DNA from: Ruminococcus sp.
GTDB lineage: Bacteria > Bacillota > Clostridia > Oscillospirales > Acutalibacteraceae
Reading direction: 5' to 3'
Assembly: GCA_004555265.1 (NCBI GenBank)
Contig: SFIQ01000007.1
Coordinates: 6,003-70,002 of the forward strand
Length of the DNA: 64,000 nt
The notes beneath the pieces are model-generated. The model was given only the letters and a program-made list of their open reading frames with translations, had not been told where the DNA came from and did no database searches. Both the position numbers and the translations under genes were made by a program. Positions 8,044 to 15,216 of the stretch are shown here, one piece after another (position 1 is the first letter of the stretch; each line of letters opens with the position of its first letter).

Positions 8044-8979
8044 TTATATCTCACTGCCTGCGCGGTAAAAGCCCTCGCCGCGGATTTCAGCGGCTTCGGT
8101 GATGACGATAAACGCGTTGCCGTCTAATTCCTGCACCGCTTTTGCCACGCGGTTGGCGTCTCCTGCTCGCACAGCACAAAACAACATTTGCCGCGCGTGT
8201 TCGGAATACCCGCCGCGCACAGCCAAAACGCTCACGCCGCAGTCGAGCGCACTTGTGATTTCGCGTACCGCGTCCGCGCCCTTTTCGGTGATCATAAACA
8301 GCAATTTATCGTGCGAAAAGCCCGACAGCACCAAATCAATGCACTGCGCGCTGATGTAGATGACCACCAACGAATACAGCACATTTTCAAGGCTTTTGTA
8401 AACGAAAAACGAAACGGCAATCACTGCCAAATCCAAAAGCAAAACCATACGCCCCATCGAAAAAGACGGGAATCGCAGACGCAGGAGTTTGGAAAGAATA
8501 TCCGTGCCGCCCGTGGTCGCCCCGCGCAAGAATACAAGCCCCAGCCCCGCGCCGCCCAAAATGCCGCCGAACAGCGCGGACAGCAATTTGTCGCCGGTAT
8601 ACACGGGCACAAACAGCGCAAAAACATCCATAAACAGCGCCATCAAAAAGGTAGCAAACACGGTTTTTACGATAAACCGAAAACCGAATTTATGAAACGC
8701 CGTCAAAAACAGCGGCACATTTAAAAGGAACACCGCCGTGCCGATGGGCACGGAAAACAAATAGTTTAGGATGGTGCCAATCCCTGTAAACCCGCCAAGC
8801 AGTATGCCGTTCGGCGCGGTGAACATATCGACCGACAGCGCATACAGCGCGCCGCCTGCCGAAAAATACAAAAAATCTATTGCCGCTTTTTTCGCGGTTT
8901 CTATTTTATTTGTCTTGTGCTCCGTGTTTCCGTGCAAACGCCTCAGCCTCCGCGTGCAGAATGCTATCAAACAGCGCAC
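8044..8979 (-). CDS. YitT family membrane protein (DUF161/DUF2179)
   Basis: Family of unknown biochemical function, common in Firmicutes. About residues 33-215 hold five to six membrane helices with the family's APNGILLGGFTGIGT and GATTGGTDIL motifs. The C-terminal ~80 residues (VREITSALDCGVSVL, GGYSEHARQMLFCAV) form the soluble DUF2179 domain. The start is uncertain: the first ATG lies inside mrnC in another frame and gives an atypical basic leader, while homology begins only near residue 32 and no good ATG/GTG/TTG with a ribosome site is seen there. A non-standard start near 8895-8910, coupled to the mrnC stop, is possible. Confidence 0.88.
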   Translation of the reverse strand: MRCLIAFCTRRLRRLHGNTEHKTNKIETAKKAAIDFLYFSAGGALYALSVDMFTAPNGILLGGFTGIGTILNYLFSVPIGTAVFLLNVPLFLTAFHKFGFRFIVKTVFATFLMALFMDVFALFVPVYTGDKLLSALFGGILGGAGLGLVFLRGATTGGTDILSKLLRLRFPSFSMGRMVLLLDLAVIAVSFFVYKSLENVLYSLVVIYISAQCIDLVLSGFSHDKLLFMITEKGADAVREITSALDCGVSVLAVRGGYSEHARQMLFCAVRAGDANRVAKAVQELDGNAFIVITEAAEIRGEGFYRAGSEI

Positions 8980-9340
8980 GCAGGCGGTCCTGCCGATTTT
9001 GCAGATACAACCAACCGAACAGCGACTCCAACCCCGTGGCGGCGTGATAGTCCCCTTCCGACTGATGCTTCGGCGTATGCCCGGGGTGGGCGTTTCTGCC
9101 GCGCTTGTATACGGACAGTTCTTCCTCTGTCAGTTGCGGCAAAATCACCTTTGCCGCAGTTGCCTGCGCGCGGGCATTGACCGATTGCACCGAAAGGGTA
9201 TGTAACTGCCCCGCCGGGCGATTTGCGGAAAGCAACAGGTGTTCACGCACCAAAAGTCCGTACACCGCGTCGCCCAAAAAAGCGAGCGCCAAAGGGCTGT
9301 ATGTATTGGGATTTTGCACGGGAAGGATGGGTTCGGTCAA
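8906..9340 (-). CDS. mrnC: Mini-ribonuclease III
   Basis: MrnC matures 23S rRNA ends; it is the RNase III catalytic domain without the dsRNA-binding domain. The 144-residue length fits. Visible are the RNase III signature LALAFLGDAVYGLLVREHL, with the catalytic Asp, and the second acidic segment ATGLESLFGWLYL. The start is TTG at 9340, with GGAG 8 nt upstream. It overlaps the yitT reading frame. In many Firmicutes mrnC lies near cysS, but not here. Confidence 0.9.
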   Translation of the reverse strand: MTEPILPVQNPNTYSPLALAFLGDAVYGLLVREHLLLSANRPAGQLHTLSVQSVNARAQATAAKVILPQLTEEELSVYKRGRNAHPGHTPKHQSEGDYHAATGLESLFGWLYLQNRQDRLRALFDSILHAEAEAFARKHGAQDK

Positions 9341-9387
9341 AAGAACAACTCCATTTCATAGATGGTACATATGCGAGAATAGGTAAC

Positions 9388-9473
9388 GGTAGGGCGATTC
9401 ACGAACCGCCCGCGGTGGGAGCAAATTTTACAAATTCAAACACCTTGCGGCGGGAGCAAGCCCCCGCCCTACC
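9388..9473. repeat. GC-rich palindromic intergenic repeat
   Basis: Short member of the family at 2568: GGTAGGGCG at one end, GCGGCGGGAGCAAGCCCC and GCCCTACC at the other, with a diverged middle (GTGGGAGCAAATTTTACAAA). Confidence 0.75.
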
Positions 9474-9483
9474 CTGCAATGCG

Positions 9484-9670
9484 ATTTTTCGCAGGACAAG
9501 GCGCAGGATTGAAGGCGTATGCAGATACGCCGAAAGACTGCAACGCAGTATTGCGAAACCGAATAAGATATGATTTTGCAAGGATTTTTTCGTCAGATTG
9601 CGTTTTGTCGTTGAAGCTGTATGCAGATACTGCGAAACGGCAAAGCGCAAAAATGACGGAAAAAGACTGC
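9484..9670. repeat. Degenerate two-copy tandem repeat of about 95 bp
   Basis: Copy 1 (about 9484-9580) and copy 2 (about 9581-9670) share GATTTTTTCG-CAG, TTGAAG-C-GTATGCAGATAC and CGAAA-GC-AA blocks. On the minus strand it encodes repeats such as FAVSAYSFN and FGVSAYAFN, but these frames have no ribosome site. Probably a non-coding repeat element. Confidence 0.55.
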
Positions 9671-9674
9671 AAAA

Positions 9675-10946
9675 TCAGGGGACATAGTCGAATTCGAGGT
9701 CGTATATACTCACTGTATCTCCCTCTTCAATCCCCTTTTCGCGCAGAGCGTCAATGATGCCGCTGGTTTGTAAGACGGTTTGGAAATACTGTAAAGAGGA
9801 ATAATCGTCCAAATCGGTCTTGCAAAGAATCCGGTACAGCCATTCGGCTTCGACGATATACACACCGTCTTCCACGGTGATTGTAAAGCCGTCTTTCTGT
9901 TTCTTTGCAAAGAATTCCTGCGGGATTTCCTCACTTTCATAGCGTTTGACGGGCGGCAGGGTTTGGAGTTTCGCCGCCACGGCATTGATGAGTTCTTTTG
10001 TGCCGTGTTTTATCGGTGCGACAATTTCAAAATACTGCAAGCCCTTGCTTTCGATATAGTTGCGGAAGCGTTCTAATTGTTCGTCGTCTGCCAAGTCAAT
10101 TTTATTCCCCGCGACGATTTGCGGGCATTTGGCAAGTTCGGGGTTGAATTTGACCAATTCTTCGTTGATTTTTTCAAAATCCTCTATCGGGTCGCGCCCC
10201 TCGCTGCCCGCAACATCCACCACATGCACAAGCATTCGGCAGCGCTCCACATGGCGCAAAAATTCATGCCCCAATCCGACGCCTTCTGCCGCGCCCTCGA
10301 TAAGTCCGGGAATATCCGCCATCACAAAGCTTTGCTCAGGTCCCATGGACACCACCCCCAAAACGGGGGTAATCGTGGTGAAGTGGTAATCGCCGACAAT
10401 CGGTTTTGCTTCGCTCACGACGGAAATCAAAGAGGATTTGCCGACATTCGGGAAGCCTAAAAGCCCCACATCGGCAATGAGCTTTAATTCGAGCGAAACC
10501 TCCCATTCCTCGCCCGGCGCGCCGCTTTTGGCAAAGCGCGGGGTTTGGCGTGTAGAAGTGGCAAAGTGGCAGTTGCCCCAACCGCCTTTGCCGCCCTTTG
10601 CGGCGACAAACGACTCGTCCGAGGACATATCCGCCATCACGGCGCCGCTTTCCGCTTCGCGGATGATTGTGCCGCGCGGGACGCGAATCACTAAATCCTG
10701 CCCTTTTTTGCCGTTACAGCGTGCGCCGCGGCCGTTTTGTCCGTTTTCGGCTTTGTATTTTCGTTTATAGCGGAAATCGGCAAGGGTGGAAAGGCCGTCG
10801 TCCACCTGAAACACAATGTTGCCGCCGCGCCCGCCGTCGCCGCCGTCGGGGCCACCCGAAGCGACATATTTTTCACGGTAGAACGCCACAGCGCCGTCGC
10901 CGCCGTTGCCCGCCTTGATTTTAATTTTTGCAATATCGACAAACAT
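9675..10946 (-). CDS. obg: GTPase Obg/CgtA
   Basis: Essential ribosome-assembly and stress GTPase. The 423-residue protein has three domains: the Gly-rich Obg fold (residues 1-158, with GGDGGDGGRGG and GQNGRGARCNGKKGQ-type stretches), the G domain (LLGFPNVGKSSL, ITPVLGVV switch, DIPGLIEGA, NKIDL) and a C-terminal OCT domain (from about residue 335). The ATG at 10946 (MFVDIAKIKIKAGNGG) is the canonical start. It is monocistronic, behind the extended -10 promoter at 11001. Confidence 0.97.
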   Translation of the reverse strand: MFVDIAKIKIKAGNGGDGAVAFYREKYVASGGPDGGDGGRGGNIVFQVDDGLSTLADFRYKRKYKAENGQNGRGARCNGKKGQDLVIRVPRGTIIREAESGAVMADMSSDESFVAAKGGKGGWGNCHFATSTRQTPRFAKSGAPGEEWEVSLELKLIADVGLLGFPNVGKSSLISVVSEAKPIVGDYHFTTITPVLGVVSMGPEQSFVMADIPGLIEGAAEGVGLGHEFLRHVERCRMLVHVVDVAGSEGRDPIEDFEKINEELVKFNPELAKCPQIVAGNKIDLADDEQLERFRNYIESKGLQYFEIVAPIKHGTKELINAVAAKLQTLPPVKRYESEEIPQEFFAKKQKDGFTITVEDGVYIVEAEWLYRILCKTDLDDYSSLQYFQTVLQTSGIIDALREKGIEEGDTVSIYDLEFDYVP

Positions 10947-11000
10947 ATTCCTATACCCTGTTCTTTTTTCAAATTTTGTATTTCGGTCACAATTATTAGT

Positions 11001-11010
11001 ATTATAGCAA
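11001..11010 (-). promoter_or_regulatory. Extended -10 promoter of obg
   Basis: On the minus strand TTGCTATAAT gives a TGC-TATAAT extended -10, 55 bp upstream of the obg ATG. The matching -35 is weak. Confidence 0.5.
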
Positions 11011-11132
11011 AAAGCCGTAAAAAGATAAATAGATTTTTGAAAAAAATCGATTTCTCTGCCTTTTCACAAATTTGTTCGCTTTTTTTGCAGATTTTTCATT
11101 TTGTTTGTTCGGTTGAATTGTGTTTTTATGTA

Positions 11133-11161
11133 TTGACAACCACAATATATTGTGTTATTAT
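11133..11161 (+). promoter_or_regulatory. Distal promoter for the small gene at 11324
   Basis: Consensus TTGACA, 17-bp spacer, TATTAT. Between this and the proximal promoter lies a small hairpin at 11198-11219 (AAAGTCCA/TGGACTTT). The rest of 10947-11132 is A/T-rich and shows no gene. Confidence 0.5.
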
Positions 11162-11233
11162 TAAAACGAAAAGAGAAAAACGCCAAAAAAGTTCGTTAAA
11201 GTCCATATTTTTGGACTTTGCTATAAAATTTTC

Positions 11234-11302
11234 CGAACATTTGTGTTGACAAATGCAAAATACCTGTTATAATAGGGGTACAACAAAGAAAACAAATGTT
11301 CG
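11234..11302 (+). promoter_or_regulatory. Proximal promoter flanked by LexA-like half sites
   Basis: TTGACA (11246), a 16-bp spacer and TGtTATAAT (11268) make a near-perfect extended promoter. It is bracketed by a perfect 11-bp inverted repeat, CGAACATTTGT (11234-11244) and ACAAATGTTCG (11292-11302). Each arm resembles a Gram-positive SOS box (CGAAC-N4-GTTCG): the right one reads AAAACAAATGTTCG, the left CGAACATTTGTGTT. This suggests repression by LexA or a similar dimer. Confidence 0.5.
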
Positions 11303-11323
11303 ATTTCGTTTGGAGGTAACCGT

Positions 11324-11578
11324 ATGACAACTTCTATACTGATAAAATCTTTTTTGGAGCTTGCGTTTATTTGTCTTTTGATTTACGGCTTTATGCACGA
11401 AGATAAGGTCATTGCCTTTGAGCAAAAGGTGTGGCGCATTCTCTTTGTGCAGTACAGACGCTATCGCCGCAAAAAACGCTATGCAAAAATGCAGAAAAAC
11501 CGTGATTTCCGTGTGGTGAACGGCGGCAATGTGCCCGCCCCCCGCAAGCGTATCCGCGGCACAACGCATGTTGCATAA
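11324..11578 (+). CDS. Small membrane protein of unknown function, possibly SOS-regulated
   Basis: 84 residues with an excellent TGGAGG ribosome site 9 nt before the ATG, so clearly expressed. One N-terminal membrane helix (about residues 6-24, KSFLELAFICLLIYGF) is followed by a short acidic patch and then a strongly basic cytoplasmic tail (RRYRRKKRYAKMQKNRDFR). I do not recognise the family. No LysM or FtsZ-binding motif is visible. The promoter architecture suggests DNA-damage or stress control, and small membrane proteins under such control are often division inhibitors (YneA type), but that role is only inferred. Confidence 0.75.
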   Translation: MTTSILIKSFLELAFICLLIYGFMHEDKVIAFEQKVWRILFVQYRRYRRKKRYAKMQKNRDFRVVNGGNVPAPRKRIRGTTHVA

Positions 11579-11620
11579 CGGCGATTTTCATTTGCTTTTT
11601 CCACAATCCTTTCTATATTC

Positions 11621-11679
11621 ACACAAACCACCGCGGGGCAGACCGAAACAAGTAGGTCTGCCCCGCGGTGGGTTTGTGT
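11621..11679 (+). terminator. Very long GC-rich hairpin after the small membrane gene
   Basis: Arms at 11621-11644 and 11655-11679 pair over 24 bp with one bulged G around a 10-nt loop (core CACCGCGGGGCAGACC). It lacks a clean T-tract, so it may be a REP-like element acting as a transcription barrier rather than a classic terminator. Confidence 0.55.
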
Positions 11680-11709
11680 GGTTTGTATCCGTTTGTTACG
11701 GCTTGCATA

Positions 11710-12501
11710 TTACATCGGCAAATAATCAATAAACTTCTCGCCATCTCCATTTTCCAAACTTTGGAAATCACCGTTTTCATCTATTCTGCAAACGAAGCAT
11801 CTTGTATGCAGTGTTAAATTCAGTTCCGGAATCACGCACGAAATAAACGGTTGCATTTCCTTACCGCATTCTTTTTTGTATGTCTCTCCCAGTTCTTTTA
11901 AATATTTCGGAAAAGTTTCGTGGACATATCGGTCTTCTTGCTTTTGGTCATACACCAACACAAGATTGTCGGTATTGGGGATTTTTACAACCTGTCGGTC
12001 AACCTCTTTATCTGCATTCGGAAATAATTTCGGGTTCAAAATGCCTTGCAAAAAGAAATTGATTTCGTCTCTTTTTACATCATATCCGGTTCGATTTCCG
12101 TAGAACTGCTGCGCCACAACATAAATCGTATCTTCCGCGTTTCGCTTTTCTATCGCTTTTTGTATGGCTTCTTGTCGCTCGCGCTGTCTTTTCAACTTTC
12201 TTTCTCTGGCTTTTATTTCTTTTTCAGTCGGTCGTCTCCATTTGGGGTTGCGCTGATAAATCGGAAAATCTTCATCAATGTCCGTAAAAGATAGATAGCC
12301 GCCGACATTGCGAAAGACCTGCATAATATCTCCTTCAAAAAATTCATCATTATCGATATACCGCATATCCTCCGAAAAATCATCCAAGTCATCGAAGCCT
12401 GCGGTTTGGTAAATAATTCGGTCCGGATCTTTTATAACAATCCCGAGATAGCCGCTTTTGTTCACAATAATGTCCCCTGTCATCAAATCTTTTTTCTGCA
12501 T
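11710..12501 (-). CDS. Hypothetical protein with central charged coiled coil
   Basis: 263 residues, family not recognised. The N-terminal ~90 residues look like a small beta domain (DLMTGDIIVNKSGYLGIVI). Residues 93-122 are a highly charged helix (KEIKARERKLKRQRERQEA) and the rest is mixed alpha/beta. No signal peptide or membrane helix, so cytoplasmic. AAAAGGAG lies 8 nt before the ATG. The upstream HTH gene at 12597 is separated by a terminator, so the two are probably transcribed separately. The opening resembles proteins that describe a screen or resource property, but I cannot assign it. Confidence 0.8.
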   Translation of the reverse strand: MQKKDLMTGDIIVNKSGYLGIVIKDPDRIIYQTAGFDDLDDFSEDMRYIDNDEFFEGDIMQVFRNVGGYLSFTDIDEDFPIYQRNPKWRRPTEKEIKARERKLKRQRERQEAIQKAIEKRNAEDTIYVVAQQFYGNRTGYDVKRDEINFFLQGILNPKLFPNADKEVDRQVVKIPNTDNLVLVYDQKQEDRYVHETFPKYLKELGETYKKECGKEMQPFISCVIPELNLTLHTRCFVCRIDENGDFQSLENGDGEKFIDYLPM

Positions 12502-12567
12502 ACTGAAAAACTCCTTTTATAATGTGTTCAACATCTCTGTTGTGCTTTCATTATAAAAGAAGTTTTT

Positions 12568-12593
12568 CAAAAAAGGCGCTACTGCAAGTAGCG
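12568..12593 (-). terminator. Terminator after the HTH gene
   Basis: On the minus strand CGCTACT-tgc-AGTAGCG followed by CCTTTTTT, immediately after the stop of the gene at 12597. Confidence 0.75.
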
Positions 12594-12596
12594 ATT

Positions 12597-13073
12597 TTAT
12601 TCTTTTGTCAGCAAGGGCATACCGTGACTGTCCAATTCAAGATTGACATCAACTAAACTTTTGTGCTTCATTAAACCGAACCAAATAATCACATCGCGTT
12701 TGCGGCGGACATACAACGGGGCTTTGCCCGCATATTTCAGCAAATGCTGGGTTTCGTCGACCGTGGCGCCGATTAAAACACACAGGCTCAAAAGCACATC
12801 GCGCGACGGATTTTTCTCGTTGCTGTTGATGATATTCCGCAAATAGCTGTGCGACCTGCCGATTAACAATGCGGCTTTATTCGGTGTGTAGCCGTATTTG
12901 TCCAACAATTTATACAGATAATCGCCGATGTGGACATCTTCGTTCAGCATTTCTTCGGAAAAGCGTTTCTCGAACTGTTCAAAGGTATCAATATCAGAAA
13001 TCATATCCTCAATTACGGCGGACATACGGTTTGATTTATAAAAGGATGCATCCTGCATTTCATCGTAATTCAT
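12597..13073 (-). CDS. XRE-like helix-turn-helix protein
   Basis: 158 residues. Residues 46-112 form a Cro/C1-type HTH: YLYKLLDKYGYTPNKAALLI then GRSHSYLRNIIN and PSRDVLLSLCVLIGATVDE. The C-terminal part is basic (YVRRKRDVIIWFG). The start ATG has GGAG 8 nt upstream and lies 17 bp from the stop of the radical SAM gene, so it is likely the second gene of that unit. It could be a transcription regulator or the DNA-binding part of a signalling pair; no partner is adjacent. Confidence 0.8.
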   Translation of the reverse strand: MNYDEMQDASFYKSNRMSAVIEDMISDIDTFEQFEKRFSEEMLNEDVHIGDYLYKLLDKYGYTPNKAALLIGRSHSYLRNIINSNEKNPSRDVLLSLCVLIGATVDETQHLLKYAGKAPLYVRRKRDVIIWFGLMKHKSLVDVNLELDSHGMPLLTKE

Positions 13074-13090
13074 TCAGCGTTCTCCGCGTT

Positions 13091-13699
13091 TCAATCCGCC
13101 ACATATTCGCGCACGCGAAGGGGGATACCCATACGGTCGGAAAGCACTTGACACGCGGCGATGTCCTCTTTGGAAATCACATCGACCAACGAGAACTTTA
13201 AGTTTACGCCTGTTTCCTTGCAGTCGCGTGCGAACTGCAACAGCGCGTCAAACGATTTTTCGCCGAAACTCGGGTTGCACAGTTCGTTGTATTTTTCCGC
13301 CGTCGGGGCGTTTAACGAAATCGAAATCGTATCGAAGTATTTGCACAATTCCTTTGCCGTCGGCTTTTTATTGAGCAAATCCGAAAGCCCGTTGGTGTTC
13401 AGGCGCAGTTTTAATCCCTTTTCTTTGAGATACGCCGCCGCTTGCAGCAAATTGTCATACGCACAGGTCGGTTCGCCGTAGCCGCAGAACACCACCTCGT
13501 CGGTATAACCTGAAAAATCCCACGCGTCAATCGCCGTTTTGATTTCCTCGAAAGACGGCATATGCTTGGTAAACCACAGCGTTGCCGCCTCGCCCACGCT
13601 GTCACCGTTGTTGCGAATGCAAAACTTACAACGGCACGGACACGCGTTTGTGAGATTTACATAAACCTTATTTTCAAATGTGTAAAGAATGTCTGCCAT
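13091..13699 (-). CDS. Radical SAM protein, TatD-linked family
   Basis: 202 residues with the SAM cluster motif in NLTNACPCRCKFCIRNNGDS (CxxxCxxC) and the strand-turn VVFCGYGEPT. CPCxCxFCIRNNGD is characteristic of the small radical SAM family usually found next to, or fused with, TatD nucleases. No SPASM or TRAM domain is present and the length is normal for the family. No tatD gene lies beside it here. GGAGG precedes the ATG by 10 nt. Reaction unknown. Confidence 0.85.
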   Translation of the reverse strand: MADILYTFENKVYVNLTNACPCRCKFCIRNNGDSVGEAATLWFTKHMPSFEEIKTAIDAWDFSGYTDEVVFCGYGEPTCAYDNLLQAAAYLKEKGLKLRLNTNGLSDLLNKKPTAKELCKYFDTISISLNAPTAEKYNELCNPSFGEKSFDALLQFARDCKETGVNLKFSLVDVISKEDIAACQVLSDRMGIPLRVREYVAD

Positions 13700-13735
13700 A
13701 CCGACACGCCTCCGAAAAAGTATTTTGCGCGTATT

Positions 13736-14275
13736 TTATTTCATAATACGCTTTTTGAAATCGAGTTTGTCAAGCGCCGCCGCGAACACATAATAAATCA
13801 CCGCACTGCCCGTTGCCTGTACAAGACTTGCAAGCATGGATACCGCCGCAGAGGGGAAGGTATACAGCAGGCCCTCGACCAAAAAGTAGCCGAAAATCGT
13901 AATCAACCCCGACACAATCGGCATAAACGCCGTGGTTTTATTGAGGATTTTTTGGGGGCTTTGGGTTTTGCGCAAGGTATACACCAAGGCGAATGGCAGA
14001 GCGTTGAGCGCTTTTATTACCGCCGTGAACGGCGCCCACATCGCCGCACCTGCCAGCATATCGGCCACAAACCCGCCGACCGCCGCCGCCGCGCAGGCAT
14101 ACGGCAGGGGCAAAACGCACGCGGCAATGTAAATCATACTGTCGCCGAAGTGCAAATAGCCGTCGTTAATCCCTGTTTTAAAGCTGACATACGCGGTCAT
14201 GACGGCAATTAACGCCGCGAACAGCGCCGCAGTCACCAAGTTGATCAGTTGTTTTGTGCTGTTTGACTTTTTCAT
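13736..14275 (-). CDS. ECF transporter S component, probably for vitamin B6
   Basis: 179 residues with about five membrane helices. The N-terminus FAALIAVMTAYVSFKTGIN followed by GYLHFGDSMIYIAACVLP is typical of ECF substrate-binding S components, which use a shared AT module encoded elsewhere. Its start overlaps the stop of the pyridoxal-type kinase gene as ATGA, and a MocR/PdxR-type regulator is divergent. The likely substrate is therefore pyridoxine, pyridoxal or pyridoxamine (PdxU role). The assignment of substrate is from context. Confidence 0.8.
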   Translation of the reverse strand: MKKSNSTKQLINLVTAALFAALIAVMTAYVSFKTGINDGYLHFGDSMIYIAACVLPLPYACAAAAVGGFVADMLAGAAMWAPFTAVIKALNALPFALVYTLRKTQSPQKILNKTTAFMPIVSGLITIFGYFLVEGLLYTFPSAAVSMLASLVQATGSAVIYYVFAAALDKLDFKKRIMK

Positions 14276-15105
14276 GACAATAACATCTCCAAATAGTTTT
14301 GAAAATTTACCCCGTCGTTGCGGTCTGTCCCCTCTTGAAAGCTTTCTTGAATAGACGCTTCCAAAAACCGTACCGCCTTTTGCACGGCGCGTTCGACCGT
14401 CTCGCCGTTAACAAGACTGCCCGCAAGCACCGCCGAAAACAAATCTCCCGTGCCCGAAAAGCTCCCGCCGTAGCGTTTGCCTTTCACAACGGAAAAGCCG
14501 TCCTGCGTTACGGAAATATTGCAAATTTCCTCTCCCATGCAAATCCCCGTCACCACAACCGTGTGTAAGGTGTCCGAGAGTAAGTTGCCGGCGAGGCGCG
14601 CAATTTGCTCGGTGTAATTTGCGCGGTCGCTTTGCGCTTGTAGCGCGGCAAAATCCGCGTCGGTCAAAACACACAGTTCCGTGAGATTGGGCGTCAGGAC
14701 ATTCGCCCGCCGCGCGAGCGCACCGATTTTTCGGCACAGCCGCGGGCTGTATGTATCATAAATTCGCCCGTCATCCGCCATAACAGGGTCACAAAGATAT
14801 AAAGTATCCGCCGTTTGAAATTCGTCCAAAAACCGCAAAATTTTGTCCGCCTGTTCTTCCGAGGCGAGATACCCGGTCAAAATCCCGTCAAACCGCACGC
14901 CGAGTTTGCGCCATTCGGCAAGGTACGGGTCCAAGCGGTCGGTAAAATCGTCACAGTAAAAGCTGTCGTAGCCCGTTTGGTTGGACAAAATCGCCGTCGG
15001 CAACGGACAGCATTCGGTTTTGAGCACCGACAGCACCGGCAATGCCGCCGTCATGGAGCATCGTCCAAAGCCGGAAATATCGTTGACCACTGCAATTTTT
15101 TTCAA
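14272..15105 (-). CDS. pdxY: Pyridoxine/pyridoxal/pyridoxamine kinase
   Basis: Phosphorylates B6 vitamers in salvage. I place the start at TTG 15105 (LKKIAVVNDISGFGRCS) because GGAGG lies 7-8 nt upstream; an upstream ATG would add a non-conserved leader. The 277-residue ribokinase-like protein shows the PdxY/PdxK N-terminus, LSNQTGYDSFYCDDFT, LCDPVMADDGRIYD and the ATP/catalytic GGSFSGTGDLFSAV with the catalytic Asp. ThiD-type specificity is less likely given the PdxY-like N-terminus and the MocR neighbour. Confidence 0.9.
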   Translation of the reverse strand: MKKIAVVNDISGFGRCSMTAALPVLSVLKTECCPLPTAILSNQTGYDSFYCDDFTDRLDPYLAEWRKLGVRFDGILTGYLASEEQADKILRFLDEFQTADTLYLCDPVMADDGRIYDTYSPRLCRKIGALARRANVLTPNLTELCVLTDADFAALQAQSDRANYTEQIARLAGNLLSDTLHTVVVTGICMGEEICNISVTQDGFSVVKGKRYGGSFSGTGDLFSAVLAGSLVNGETVERAVQKAVRFLEASIQESFQEGTDRNDGVNFQNYLEMLLS

Positions 15106-15129
15106 ACAACCGCCTCCTTTTTTCGGGAC

Positions 15130-15158
15130 TTGCATATGCATATGTTTTCGTATATAAT
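15130..15158 (+). promoter_or_regulatory. Promoter of the MocR gene with a palindrome on the -35
   Basis: TTGCAT (15130), 17-bp spacer, TATAAT (15153). The perfect 12-bp palindrome CATATGCATATG (15133-15144) overlaps the -35 and faces both divergent genes. It is a good candidate operator for the regulator itself. Confidence 0.6.
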
Positions 15159-15216
15159 ATAGCAAAGTTGGCATTATGAAAATACACAGATTTTAAAAAT
15201 TTTTAGGGGACAGTTT

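Noticed and set aside
10947..11323. Riboswitch or leader RNA before the small gene at 11324
   Set aside because: Only one small hairpin and two promoters are seen; no known riboswitch core is recognisable.
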